64,000 nt of DNA from Planctomycetaceae bacterium (GCA_016125265.1 WGMC01000016.1:62001-126000); one strand, 5' to 3'; counted from the first letter of the stretch, positions 51,674-61,727 are shown. Notes: generated from the letters alone by a model not told the origin. Program-made: numbers and translations.

Positions 51674-54600
51674 ATGAATAACAAGCTGCTCACGCTGCTC
51701 GCCGCCGCCTCCGCGCTGTTCCACGGCATCACCCACGCTGCCCCGCAGAACGCGCCGCCGGCGGACCTGGAGGACTTCGCGCTGGCCGAGGACCGCGGGC
51801 AAGTGGTCGAACGGTTCCTGCCAGGCACGGAATCGCGTTGGTACTACGGGGCCCTGCTGGCCCTCCAACAGGGGCGCTTCGCGGAGTTCGACCGACTGGC
51901 GGCGGAGTGGAGTGCCAGCGGTCAGGCATTGCCACTGCTCGCGCGCCTGCGCCTGCGCCGGGAACTCGTCGGGTTCGACGCGGACCCCGAACGGGCGTGG
52001 AAGTTCTGGATCAGGCACCTCGGCCTGTCGTTCGACCATCGCCCGCCGGGGGCCGCCGCCGAAACGGAGTGGCCCACCGCGATCGCGGCCGGCGCGCTCG
52101 AGGACAGCGCGTTCCTGGCGCGTTCGGTGGGGACGGGTGCGGGATTCGGGAGCTTCTCCCAGGCGGGGCTCCTGGCGGTCGATGCCGCGGCGCTATCGCC
52201 CGAACAGTTGGCGCGCTGGCTCGAGGAGCTGCAGTGGCCCAGCTACCCGGGACTCGCGGAGTGGGTCGTGCACGACCTGCGGGCGAAGCGCAACAGCCGC
52301 TTCGGCAGCCGCGCGATCCATCGGCGCCTCACCCTCGGGCAACTGGACGAGGTGCGCGCGGCGTGGCCCGAGGTGGCCGAGAGCGCGGAGTTCCGCGACA
52401 CCTACGAGGCGCGCCTCGCGCCCTCGCCCGACGAATGGGCGGAACCGGGCAATGCCGCGGAGGAGGCGCACCTCCAGCGGCTGGAAGAGTTCGTGAAGTC
52501 CCTGCCCGCGGGCGATCCGACGCGGCGCGCGAGGGTGCTTCGCAAGCGGCTGGTGCACGACGCGGCGCGCGGTGTCTTCGACGAAGCGGTCCTCGTCGAC
52601 TACCTCGAACTGCCGCACCTGGCGGAACGCACCCATCCCCAGCGCCTTGTCGGCATCAGCGGACCCGACGAGCGCATCGCGCCCGTCGACGGCGAACCGG
52701 AGCTCGTGCGTGAGCTGCTCTTGCAGGCGCTGCGCGGGCGGAAGGACCCCGGGCCCTACGGGGGGCTATTGGAACCCAACTACCTGGTGCGCCTCCTGGC
52801 CGAAGCCAATCTGTTGGCCGGCAGCGCCGATTTGGCGGATTGGCAAGCGCGGCTCGGGGAACCGCAGTTCCTCCTGGATCTCGAACGCCGGGTCGAGGTG
52901 CGGTTCCCAGCTTCGCGGCCGCGCGAGTTCCGACGGGACGAGACGTTGGCCTTCGACGTGCAGCTCAAGAACGTGCCGACGCTGCACGTCAAGGTCTACC
53001 GCTTGGACCCGTTGACGCGTTTTGCCGGCGGCGCGGGCGAGTTCCGCGCGGATCTCGACCTCGACGGTCTGGTGCCGCACTTCGAGCGGCGCCTCGACTT
53101 CGACGAACCACAGATCGTGCGCCACACCGAGCGCCTGCTGTTCCCCGAGTGCGCCGAACCCGGCTGGTATGCCATCGAACTGCTCGGCAACGGTGTGGCG
53201 AGCCGGGTGCTCGCGCAGAAGGGCGCCCTCGCCGCGGATGTGCGGCTTTCGGCGGCCGGCCACGTCGTGCGTGTGGTCAACGAGACCGGGATGCACCTCG
53301 CGGACGCGCGGGTGTGGCTCGACGGCACCGAGTTCGTCCCCGACCGAGCCGGTGAGGTGCTCGTGCCGTTTGCGTCCGATCGCGCCGCGCGGCATTTGGT
53401 ACTCTCCCACGGCGCCCTCGCGCAGCGGGTGCCCTTCGATCACCGCGGCGAGGAGTACGAACTGACACTCGGCGCCCACGTGGAGCGCGAGACCCTGCTG
53501 CCGGGGGCGCGAGCGGCACTCTTGCTGCGCCCCGCGCTGCGTGTGCACGGCGCACCCGCCTCCCTGGCGCTGCTCGAGGACCCGGCGATCGAGATCGTCA
53601 CCGTGCGGCACGACGGCGTGCGCTCCATGCGGCGCACGGAGAAACCCGCCCTGCGCTCCGACCGGGAGTTCGTCGCCGAGTTCGAGGTGCCCGCGAACCT
53701 GGCGGCGGTCGAGGTCCGTCTGCTGGGGCACGTGCGCCGCCTCGTCGACGGCGAGCGCCAGTCCCTCGTCGGTGCCGCGCCGCGTTTCGAACTGAACCGC
53801 TGTGTGGCCCGCGGCGACATCGGGTCCGTGTTGCTCGGCCGTGAAGGAGCCGCGCACTTCGCCGAACTGGTGGGCCGCAACGGGGAGCCGCTCGCCGCGC
53901 GCAAGGTGTCCGCGCACCTGCGGCACCGGGACTTCCCCACGCCATTGACGTTCCAACTCGCGAGCGACGCACGGGGCCGTGTGCAGCTCGGGGATCTCTC
54001 GTCCATCGCTTCGGTCACCTTCGGTGTGGCGGACCTCGGCAGTTACAACTTCGTGCTCGACACAGGTGCCGCGCCGTGGCCCCCGCGTGTGCACGGCGCC
54101 GCGGGCTCGGCTGTGCGGTTGCCCTTGCCCTTGGACTTCGAGAGCCGCGCCAACGATCTTGTGCTGCTGGCGCGGGGAGCGGGCAGCGGCTTCGTGCGCG
54201 ACGAGTCCCCGCGCGCGCGCTTCGAAGCGGGCGCGCTGGTGGTCGAGGGCCTCCCCGCCGGCGACTACGACCTCGCCGTGCCGACGCTCGGGCTTTCGAC
54301 GCTCGTCGCCATCGGTGACGGGACAAAAATCGAAGCGCACGTGCAGAACGAAGCGCGCCGCCTGCAACTCGCCGCAGCTCCCCTGCCGACGATCCGGCGT
54401 TTCGACGCCGAGTCGGAAGCGGTCGTGCTCGAGGTCGCGGACGCCGGCCCCGACACACGTGTGCACTTGGTGGCGCGTCGGCGGGTCGGGGTCTACGACG
54501 GCCGCGCGTCGTTGGCGGGGCCCGAGGCGCCTCCTCTCGATGCGGAGTCCACACCCCGCGGCGACGCGCAGTACCTGCTCGAACGGCGGCTCTCCGACGA

Positions 54601-57600
54601 GGAGCGGTACATCCTGGAGCGCCGCTTCGCGACGGCGTTCCTCGGCAATCCACTGGAGCGCGCCGGTCTGCTGTTGCAGCCCTGGTCCGCCGACGCGACC
54701 ACGTCGACCGAGATCGGGATGGGTGGTGGTGGCGGTGGCGGTGTGCGCGGCGGGCGCCGATCGGGTCGTGTCAAGACGGGCGGCCCTTCGGCGGCCGACG
54801 GTGCGCAGGCCTCGTCGGGCGCACTGGACGCGGATCTCGATTTCCTGCCGAGTCCCGCCGTCGTGCTCGCAAACCTGCAACTCGACGCCAACGGCTCCCT
54901 GCGTGTGCCGCTCGCCGAACTGGGAGTGCCCTCCCGCGGCCTGCACCACCTCGAGGCCATCGTCGTGCACACACGCGGTGCGCTGTCCGCCGAGCACATC
55001 CTGCCCGAAGCCGCCTTCGAACCCCGCGACCGGCGCCTCGACGTGGCCCTTGACCCCACCGTGCCCGTGCACCAGGTGCGCGCCGTCGAGTTCGTGCGCG
55101 CGGGCGAAACCCTGCGCCTCGATCCGGAGCAGCCCGCCAACCACGCCCTCTACGGCTCGTTGAAGGACGTCTTCGACCTCTACGAGGTGCTCGGCGGCGA
55201 CCGTGAGTTCTCGAAGTTCCGTTTCCTCGTCGATTGGCCCAGCCACGACCGGGCGCGCAAGTTGGAGCTCTACTCCGAGTTCGCGTGCCACGAGCTGCAC
55301 GTATTCCTCCACGAGAAGGATCCCCAGTTCTTCGCGGAGGTCGTGCGGCCGTACCTAGCCAACAAGGGCCAAACGACGTTCCTCGACGATTGGTTGCTCG
55401 GGCGCGACCTGACACCGTACCTGGAGACGCGGCGCATGCGCGCGCTCAACACCGCGGAGCAGGTGCTGTTGCTGCGCCGCACCGGTCGGGACCTCGGCGA
55501 CTTCGCGGGCGAGCTCGAACGCCGCTCGGAGGCCGAACCCGGCGACGAGGACTTGCGCCGCCTGCGCTTCGAAACGGCGCTGGCGCGGGCGTCCCTCGAA
55601 CCGTCGGCCGCGACGTCCCTTGGGGAGTCCAGTGACTTCTTCCTGGGCCAAGGTGGCCATCGTGGTCCCGGTGACACTGCCGCTCCCAGTGGCGGCCCGG
55701 CCACCAGAGGACCGACTCGGCAAAGCGGCGCGCGTGGAATCACCGAGGACGCCGAGCGCTCGGCCGAAACCGAGACCTTGGCGGACGAAGTGGTCGAGTT
55801 CGTCGATCCGACGATCGAGGAGGACATGCCCTTCGACATGCCCGGCAACGCGAGCCCCGAAATCGGGCTGGCGGCGGACCTCGAGCGCCGCGCCACTGCC
55901 CCGCGGCTCTACCGCGAGTTGGGTCCCACCCGCGTGCTGCGCGAAACCCACTGGTGGAAGCGGCCACTCGCCGCGGGCAGCCCGCGGACCAATGCCCTGC
56001 GATTCTGGCGCGATCTCGCCATCGCGGACCCGGATCTGCCCTTCCACTCGCCGTACTTCGTCGACGCGACCTCGAGCGCGGGCGAAATGCTGCTCGCCCT
56101 CGCGTTCTTGGACTTGGGTTTCGCGCAGGATGCGGCGGCCGTGAACAGCGCGGAGGGCGAGGCCCCCACCGCGGATCGCGATCTGCTGCTCCTGCGCCGG
56201 GAACTCGTGCCGCTCGCGCCGGGCAGTTCGAACTTGGCTGTGGCCGCGGATTTGTTCGACCCGGCGGCTGCGACGTCCGGCGGCGCCGCGCCGGCGCCGG
56301 TGGACGGCCAACAACTCGTCGCGGGTGTGCCCTACGGCATGCGCGTCGTGCTGTCGAACCCCAGCAACGAGCCGCGCAGCGCGGAACTCCTCGTGCAGTT
56401 GCCCGCGGGTTCGTTCCCCTTGGACGGCGCGCCCGCGACACGCGCGGTCCCAGTCGAAGTCGAGCCGTTTGGCACCCTCGTCATCACGGCGAGTTTCTAC
56501 TTCCCCTTTCCCGGCGAGTACGCACACACACCCGGCTTCGTCTCCGCCCGTTCCGAGACGCTCGCGAGTGTCGACAGCAAGGTGCTGCGTGTGCTCGGCA
56601 CGTTGCCCGCGCCGCCCGACACGTTCCTGCAACTCGCCGCGCGCGGTTCGCTCGAGGAATTGCTGGCGCACCTCGAATCCTCGCCCCTCGAGAGCGTTCC
56701 GCTCTCGTCCCTGGCGTGGCGTATGGTCGAGCGCCCGGCCTTCGACGCGATCCTCGCTGTCCTGCGCCGAAGGTTCGTGTACGACAACACCCTGTGGAGC
56801 TACGGCATCCACCACAGGGACGTGGCGGCCACACGCGAGTACCTCGCGCGCCAGGCTTCGCTCGCCTCGTCGCTCCGCCCGTGGATCGAATCGCCGCTGC
56901 TCTCCCTGCATCCCGTGGACGACTTCGCCATCGAGACACTCGAGTTCGCGCCGCTCGTCAACGCGCGAGCCCACGCCAACCGACGGAGCCGCGCCATCGC
57001 CAACGTGGGCGCGGCGCAGCGCTACGTCGATTTCCTCGAACTGCTCGCCCTGCGGCCCGAACGGGAACCGCGCGACCAACTCGAACTCAGCTACCACATG
57101 CTGATTCAGGAGCGCGTCGAAGAAGCGCTCGCGGCGCTGTCGCGGGTGGACCGCAACCAGGTCGCGGAGAAGCTGCAATACGACTACCTGGCCGCCTACC
57201 TGGCGCTGACGGCAGGCGATACGGCCCGCGCGCGCGCGCTGTGCGAGCCCCACCGCGAGCATCCGGTGCTGCGCTGGCGCAAGCTGTTCGGCGCGGCCCT
57301 CGAGTACTTGGATCGCGCCGAGGGCAAGGCGGTCGATGCCGCGGACGGCGAGCGTCCCGCACTGCCGCCGCCCCTCGCGTTGGACCTCGAAGTCACGGGC
57401 ACGTCGCTCCGCATCCAACACCGCGGCGCACGCGCGCTGACCCTGGCCTTCACGCCGGTGGACTTGGAGCTCAACTTCTCGAAGTCCCCGTTCCCCGGTG
57501 CCAGCGGTGTCGGCGCGTCCGGCATCCTGCCGCACCGGCTCCTCGAACTCGAGGCGGCACCGGAGGGGGCGACCCTCGACGTGCCGATTCCCGAGGACCT

Positions 57601-57943
57601 ATTGGCGCGGCCCCTCGTCGTGGAGCTGCGCGCGGGTGCATCCGTGCGCAGGGCGCTCTTCCAACCCACCCAGTTGGCCGTGCACTTCGAAACGCAGCGC
57701 GGCCAGTTGGAGGCCCGCGACCGCACGAGCGGCGCGCCACTCCCCGGGGCCTACGTGAAGGTCTACTCCGACGACGGCCGCGGCAACGTGCGGTTCCACC
57801 GCGACGGTTATACCGACCTGTTGGGCCGCTTCGACTACACGTCGGTATCGACCCAAGCGCCGTGGCCCAAACGCTTCGCAGTTCTCGTGCTGCACGACGA
57901 CAAAGGAGCACTCGTGCGAGAAGTCGCGTCCCCGACGCGTTGA
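51674..57943 (+). CDS. Giant secreted macroglobulin-like protein
   Basis: A 2089-residue protein with a signal peptide (MNNKLLTLLAAASALFHGITHAA). Residues about 40-330 are helical. From about 400, MG-like beta-sandwich domains appear (VEVRFPASRPREFRRDETLAFDVQLKNVPTLHVKVYRLD; HVVRVVNETGMHLADARVWLDGTEFVPDRAGEVLVPF), as in bacterial alpha-2-macroglobulins. A Gly-rich linker lies near residue 1015 and a disordered Gly/Pro/acidic insert near 1325-1390. The C-terminus ends with another Ig-like module (DRTSGAPLPGAYVKVYSDDG). I find no CxEQ thioester, so classical protease trapping by thioester is not supported. It may be a structural relative or an envelope-contact protein. No penicillin-binding partner (PbpC) is adjacent. 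Confidence 0.78.
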   Translation: MNNKLLTLLAAASALFHGITHAAPQNAPPADLEDFALAEDRGQVVERFLPGTESRWYYGALLALQQGRFAEFDRLAAEWSASGQALPLLARLRLRRELVGFDADPERAWKFWIRHLGLSFDHRPPGAAAETEWPTAIAAGALEDSAFLARSVGTGAGFGSFSQAGLLAVDAAALSPEQLARWLEELQWPSYPGLAEWVVHDLRAKRNSRFGSRAIHRRLTLGQLDEVRAAWPEVAESAEFRDTYEARLAPSPDEWAEPGNAAEEAHLQRLEEFVKSLPAGDPTRRARVLRKRLVHDAARGVFDEAVLVDYLELPHLAERTHPQRLVGISGPDERIAPVDGEPELVRELLLQALRGRKDPGPYGGLLEPNYLVRLLAEANLLAGSADLADWQARLGEPQFLLDLERRVEVRFPASRPREFRRDETLAFDVQLKNVPTLHVKVYRLDPLTRFAGGAGEFRADLDLDGLVPHFERRLDFDEPQIVRHTERLLFPECAEPGWYAIELLGNGVASRVLAQKGALAADVRLSAAGHVVRVVNETGMHLADARVWLDGTEFVPDRAGEVLVPFASDRAARHLVLSHGALAQRVPFDHRGEEYELTLGAHVERETLLPGARAALLLRPALRVHGAPASLALLEDPAIEIVTVRHDGVRSMRRTEKPALRSDREFVAEFEVPANLAAVEVRLLGHVRRLVDGERQSLVGAAPRFELNRCVARGDIGSVLLGREGAAHFAELVGRNGEPLAARKVSAHLRHRDFPTPLTFQLASDARGRVQLGDLSSIASVTFGVADLGSYNFVLDTGAAPWPPRVHGAAGSAVRLPLPLDFESRANDLVLLARGAGSGFVRDESPRARFEAGALVVEGLPAGDYDLAVPTLGLSTLVAIGDGTKIEAHVQNEARRLQLAAAPLPTIRRFDAESEAVVLEVADAGPDTRVHLVARRRVGVYDGRASLAGPEAPPLDAESTPRGDAQYLLERRLSDEERYILERRFATAFLGNPLERAGLLLQPWSADATTSTEIGMGGGGGGGVRGGRRSGRVKTGGPSAADGAQASSGALDADLDFLPSPAVVLANLQLDANGSLRVPLAELGVPSRGLHHLEAIVVHTRGALSAEHILPEAAFEPRDRRLDVALDPTVPVHQVRAVEFVRAGETLRLDPEQPANHALYGSLKDVFDLYEVLGGDREFSKFRFLVDWPSHDRARKLELYSEFACHELHVFLHEKDPQFFAEVVRPYLANKGQTTFLDDWLLGRDLTPYLETRRMRALNTAEQVLLLRRTGRDLGDFAGELERRSEAEPGDEDLRRLRFETALARASLEPSAATSLGESSDFFLGQGGHRGPGDTAAPSGGPATRGPTRQSGARGITEDAERSAETETLADEVVEFVDPTIEEDMPFDMPGNASPEIGLAADLERRATAPRLYRELGPTRVLRETHWWKRPLAAGSPRTNALRFWRDLAIADPDLPFHSPYFVDATSSAGEMLLALAFLDLGFAQDAAAVNSAEGEAPTADRDLLLLRRELVPLAPGSSNLAVAADLFDPAAATSGGAAPAPVDGQQLVAGVPYGMRVVLSNPSNEPRSAELLVQLPAGSFPLDGAPATRAVPVEVEPFGTLVITASFYFPFPGEYAHTPGFVSARSETLASVDSKVLRVLGTLPAPPDTFLQLAARGSLEELLAHLESSPLESVPLSSLAWRMVERPAFDAILAVLRRRFVYDNTLWSYGIHHRDVAATREYLARQASLASSLRPWIESPLLSLHPVDDFAIETLEFAPLVNARAHANRRSRAIANVGAAQRYVDFLELLALRPEREPRDQLELSYHMLIQERVEEALAALSRVDRNQVAEKLQYDYLAAYLALTAGDTARARALCEPHREHPVLRWRKLFGAALEYLDRAEGKAVDAADGERPALPPPLALDLEVTGTSLRIQHRGARALTLAFTPVDLELNFSKSPFPGASGVGASGILPHRLLELEAAPEGATLDVPIPEDLLARPLVVELRAGASVRRALFQPTQLAVHFETQRGQLEARDRTSGAPLPGAYVKVYSDDGRGNVRFHRDGYTDLLGRFDYTSVSTQAPWPKRFAVLVLHDDKGALVREVASPTR

Positions 57944-57995
57944 GGGGAAAGCGCCCCGTGCCCGTCACGAAGAGGCAGCGCCCCGACCGATCGTA

Positions 57996-58415
57996 GAAGG
58001 CCCGGCCCATGGCGTTGGCGCGTCGCAATGGAGCGGGCCTTCAGCCCTTGCATCGATCTTCCGTCGGACCTGGGGCGTTGCCCCAGGCTACGATCGGTCG
58101 CGCCGTTGGCGCTTCAGAAGACTCCGCAATGCGCAACGCGCAGCGTCCTTGCAACCTCTTCGACGTACTCCGCGACGGGAAACGCGCAGCGTCGTTGTAA
58201 CCTCTTCGACGTACGGCTGTCCGAACGGGGCAACGCCCCGTCCGATAGTAGCCTGGGGCAACGCCCCAGGTATTGGGATAGAACCGGCCCGGGCTGAAGG
58301 CCCGGCCCATGCCGTTGGCACGTTGCGATGGAGCGGGCTTTCAGCCCTTGTTTCCGATCACCGACCAACCTGGGGCGTTGCCCCAGGCTACGATCGGTCG
58401 CGCCGTTGGCGCTTC
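57996..58415 (+). repeat. 120-bp direct repeats at 300-bp spacing, with an inverted copy between
   Basis: This is the main content of the 625-bp gap between the macroglobulin-like and DUF4388 genes. Copy A (57996-58115) and copy A' (58296-58415) are aligned along their full 120 bp, differing at scattered positions. Each contains GCGGGCCTTCAGCCC or a variant and the hairpin CCTGGGGCGTTGCCCCAGG followed by CTACGATCGG. The stretch about 58240-58308 holds the same blocks as a reverse complement (hairpin at 58252-58270). A further GGGGCAACGCCCC hairpin is at 58226-58238. Also present are repeated 58150-58165 / 58195-58213 CCTCTTCGACGTAC blocks. No credible ORF. Confidence 0.87.
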
Positions 58416-58428
58416 GGGCGAGGTGGAC

Positions 58429-58536
58429 GCTCTATGCGTCGTTGGCGCTCTATGCGTCGTTGGCGCTCTATGCGTCGTTGGCGCTCTATGCGTCGTTGGC
58501 GCTCTATGCGTCGTTGGCGCTCGATCCGGCGTTGGC
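58429..58536 (+). repeat. 18-bp tandem array, GCTCTATGCGTCGTTGGC x 5 plus one degenerate unit
   Basis: Five perfect 18-bp units from 58429 to 58518, then a diverged sixth (58519-58536), ending 32 bp before the stop of the convergently read DUF4388 gene. The array follows directly on the last 120-bp element copy. There are no spacers between units, so it is not CRISPR-like. Confidence 0.92.
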
Positions 58537-58568
58537 GTGGTGGGCGCGAGTGCCGCGCTTTCTGCGCG

Positions 58569-61500
58569 TCAACGGCGCAGCGGGGCGGGCGGCAGGAACG
58601 AGCGCAGGCCGTCGCCGTCGGCGACCCACAGGCGGCCTTCGGGAATCAGCGCGTTGGGAGCTTCCCACGCGACGTACGACCAATCACCGGTGCGGCGCAC
58701 GCGGAACGTCTGTTCGCTGCCCGTGCGGCGCACGACCACCTCCTCGGGCAACACTTCCGCGCGCCACGTGGACCACGGGGAGGCCAGCTCGGGCTGACTG
58801 CCGCTCCCGCGGCGCAGGATCGAAAGTTTGGGATCCCGGTCCGCGCTGGCGGGCCCGGCGCGCGGCGACTCCTGCCAGCCGACACCGCCGGGCGCGAGGC
58901 GCGGTTCGGCGGAGTGTTCCCAGATGGCGACGGTCGAGTCGGCGTAGACCACGCCCAGCCCGCCACGCACGGGCATCGGCCCGTCGCGGGGCGGCGAGTT
59001 CACGCGGTAGCTGCCGTGCACGGTGCCGTCCGAGGCACCCACCAACCACGATTCGCCGTCCTCGCTGAGCACCAGCAAGACACCGGGACGCGACGGCAGG
59101 AACTGCGGTGTGCGCGCGATGCCACCCAGGGTTCCGAGTTCGAGCAGCCAAAGCTTCTCACCGGTCGGGCTGATGCGGGCCAGATTGCCGGCCCGGTCGG
59201 CCACCACGTGGTCTTCGCCCACCGGAACCGGCGCCGCCTGCACCACGTGACCCGTGGGCCAGTGGCGCTCGGGTGAGCGGTGCATCGACACCACCAGATC
59301 GCGCGGCTCCTTCACGATCATCCGGCGGGTTTCGCAGTGTTCGAGTTCGAAGGTCAGTTCGAGGGCGGAATCGCGGCTCGACTGCACCACGAACGGCGCT
59401 TTGCGCACGGTGCCGTCGCCGAGGCGCACCGTCGCGCCCGTGGGCGAGGTCTCGACTCGCCAGGGCAGGGCCAGGCGGCTCGGATCGAGGTTCGCGTCCT
59501 CGAGTTCCCGGAAGGCCTCGGTGTGGCGACCCGCGTTGGCCAGTTCGACGGCGCGCTCGTAGGTCTTGAGCTGCTGGCCCACACGATCGATCTCGTCCTG
59601 GATCAGCGGGATCAACTCGGCGGCACCCTCGAGCGCCGCCAGGTCCTTGTACGCCCGGACCGCGAGGTCGAGCTTCTGCGACTCCGCATGGGCACGCGCG
59701 GCCGCCAGCATCCAATCCTGGCGTTCCTCCATCTCGCGCGCGTACCGCTGTTCGATGGCCCGGGCGCGTTGTTCGCGGCGACCGAGCAGACCCTGGTGCA
59801 GGGTGCGCAGCCGGAACGCAAAGGCGTCGCGGGTGGGATCCATGGTCGCGACTTCGATCTGGGACACCAGCTCGCCAACGAGTTCCACCAGGCGGTCCTC
59901 GCTGTGGTACGCCTGGAGCGGATCGTCGAGGCCCGGATTGGCGCGGGCCGCGTCGCTTTCGAGGCGCTTGGCCAGTTCGTTGTAGAGCTCGGCCACGTTG
60001 GGCCAGATCTGGGTGGGTTGTGTGGTGAGCTGCGGGGCCGGCGGCAGTTCCAGTGTCTTGCGCAGGGCAGTGGCGGCGTCGCCGTCCTGCACCTCGCGCA
60101 GGAGCTGCTGGTAGCGGTCGAGCCACTGGTCGCGCAACGTGACCTCATCGTCCCGCAGGCGCTGTTGCAGCGCGCTGCGCAGCGCCACGACGCGCGGACT
60201 GGTGTCGTTGCCGAACAGCGCGTCGAGGCGCGCAAGGCCTTCGGCCGGGCGGCCGAGGAGGTCCGTCACCACGGCCAAACGGCGTTCGTGTTCGCGCTGT
60301 TGGTTGACTTGCACGAGTCCGATCGCACCGACGACGAGGATCAGCCCCAAGCCGATCAGCGATTGCCAGCGGCGGCGGCGGCCGCGGTGGATCTCGGCGC
60401 GGGACTGCAGCAGGAGGCCCTGGCCCTCGCGGTGCTGTGGAACGCCCTTCAACAGCGTGTGCAGGACGCTGATGGCGCGCTCCTGCTCGCCGTCCTGCAA
60501 AAGGTCCTTGGCGACCTGGTGCAAGAGCGTGGCGCCCTCGTCCTCCAGGCCAGCTTCGATCAGGCGCGAGCCGAGTTCGATGCGTGTGGTGACCTGGGAG
60601 GGCGGCCGGTTGTTCGCGATGCGCAGGGCGGTCGCCGCGCGGCTGCGGTGCCCCGCGTCCTGGAAGAAGCGCGCGAGGCGCAGCAGTTCGAGCGCCGGCG
60701 TCGGGCCGTCGTCCTCGTTCCAAAGGGCCCGCTGGGCCGCGGCGCGCAGTTTGGTCGCCGTGGCGTTCTTGTGGTGCTCGGCGAGGAGATCCCAGCGGGC
60801 GATGGCGTGCTCGCGGATCGGGTGCACCAGGTCCAAACGGCGCACGAGCGCGCGGGCTGCGGCCGGGGGCATGGTGACGAGCGCGTGCCCCAGCCGACCC
60901 GATTCCCACTCGCCGATCAGGAGCTCCGCATCACCGGGTCCCGGCGCCCCCGGTTGGCTGCGCACGAGCCAACCGGCGAACCGCGCCGCGGCGCGCTCCG
61001 GGCGACCGGCGTCGAGTTCGCGTTGCGCCAGGGCGAGCAGTTCGCGCGGTGGTGCGAGCCGCACTGCTCCCTGCTGCACCAGTTCGTTGATCGCGCCGCG
61101 GCACTGGCGCAGGGGCCAGCCCAGTCGGTCGGCGATTTCGCCGATGGAGCTCTGCCCGTCGCACTGGCTGAGGAACGCCTGCAGTTCCTGCGGCTTCGAG
61201 CCGGCGTCCATCGGCCGCGGCACGTCTTCGCGCTCGGGGCGCGCGCCGCCGGCGGAACTTTCGTCGCTGATGCGCGCGTGTTCGAGCAGTAGGTACTCGA
61301 CCGGCATGCCCTGGCCCCAGACGCTGTCCTCGCCGCGACCGCCCAGGTTGGCGACGACCGCGGCGCCGCGGCGCACACGTTGGGCGCGCGGCATGGGCAG
61401 CGCGCCGGGTTCGAAGCGGAAGTGCAAGCTGGCCGCTTCGAGCATGCAGAAGACCACTTCGAGGCGCTCCGCGCGTGCGATCGCGTCGCGGCGCGCGTGG

Positions 61501-61727
61501 GCCAGGTTGGGGTCGGGGAAGTCCGCCCAGGCGCGGTCGCCGCGCAGCCGCCAGGTCTCCGGATCCTCCTCGGGCGACTCCAGCAGGTAGAGCAGCCCCT
61601 TCTTCACTCCGATGGCCGAGGCGATGCCCTTGCCGTAGAGCGTCAGCACCCCGTCCTTGCCACCGCGGGCCAGGCCCTGGAGTAGCTCGCCCAGGCCGAT
61701 ACCGGCTACGTCTCCCTGGAAGCTCAT
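58569..61727 (-). CDS. Multi-domain DUF4388 / TPR-like / PEGA / propeller membrane protein
   Basis: A 1052-residue protein. It opens with MSFQGDVAGIGLGELLQGLARGGKDGVLTLYG, the diagnostic DUF4388 (PATAN-like) start, and continues to about residue 115. A winged-helix-like part lies near 185-225 (SSIGEIADRLGWPLRQCRGAINELVQQGAVRL). Then come helical repeats, one membrane helix at about 456-476 (LIGLGLILVVGAIGLVQV), a long coiled helical region, a PEGA-like beta unit near 755 (VETSPTGATVRLGDGTVRKAPFVV) and a C-terminal propeller-like domain (NLARISPTGEKLWLLELGTLGG, WLVGASDGTVHGSYRV). The N-terminal half is cytoplasmic and the C-terminal half extracytoplasmic. A signalling or envelope-sensing role is plausible; partner unknown. 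Confidence 0.85.
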   Translation of the reverse strand: MSFQGDVAGIGLGELLQGLARGGKDGVLTLYGKGIASAIGVKKGLLYLLESPEEDPETWRLRGDRAWADFPDPNLAHARRDAIARAERLEVVFCMLEAASLHFRFEPGALPMPRAQRVRRGAAVVANLGGRGEDSVWGQGMPVEYLLLEHARISDESSAGGARPEREDVPRPMDAGSKPQELQAFLSQCDGQSSIGEIADRLGWPLRQCRGAINELVQQGAVRLAPPRELLALAQRELDAGRPERAAARFAGWLVRSQPGAPGPGDAELLIGEWESGRLGHALVTMPPAAARALVRRLDLVHPIREHAIARWDLLAEHHKNATATKLRAAAQRALWNEDDGPTPALELLRLARFFQDAGHRSRAATALRIANNRPPSQVTTRIELGSRLIEAGLEDEGATLLHQVAKDLLQDGEQERAISVLHTLLKGVPQHREGQGLLLQSRAEIHRGRRRRWQSLIGLGLILVVGAIGLVQVNQQREHERRLAVVTDLLGRPAEGLARLDALFGNDTSPRVVALRSALQQRLRDDEVTLRDQWLDRYQQLLREVQDGDAATALRKTLELPPAPQLTTQPTQIWPNVAELYNELAKRLESDAARANPGLDDPLQAYHSEDRLVELVGELVSQIEVATMDPTRDAFAFRLRTLHQGLLGRREQRARAIEQRYAREMEERQDWMLAAARAHAESQKLDLAVRAYKDLAALEGAAELIPLIQDEIDRVGQQLKTYERAVELANAGRHTEAFRELEDANLDPSRLALPWRVETSPTGATVRLGDGTVRKAPFVVQSSRDSALELTFELEHCETRRMIVKEPRDLVVSMHRSPERHWPTGHVVQAAPVPVGEDHVVADRAGNLARISPTGEKLWLLELGTLGGIARTPQFLPSRPGVLLVLSEDGESWLVGASDGTVHGSYRVNSPPRDGPMPVRGGLGVVYADSTVAIWEHSAEPRLAPGGVGWQESPRAGPASADRDPKLSILRRGSGSQPELASPWSTWRAEVLPEEVVVRRTGSEQTFRVRRTGDWSYVAWEAPNALIPEGRLWVADGDGLRSFLPPAPLRR

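Noticed and set aside
51674..57943. Thioester motif of alpha-2-macroglobulins
   Set aside because: No CxEQ sequence is found anywhere in the protein.
58429..58536. Possible CRISPR array because of regular repeats
   Set aside because: The 18-bp units are directly contiguous, with no unique spacers, and no cas genes are in the window.
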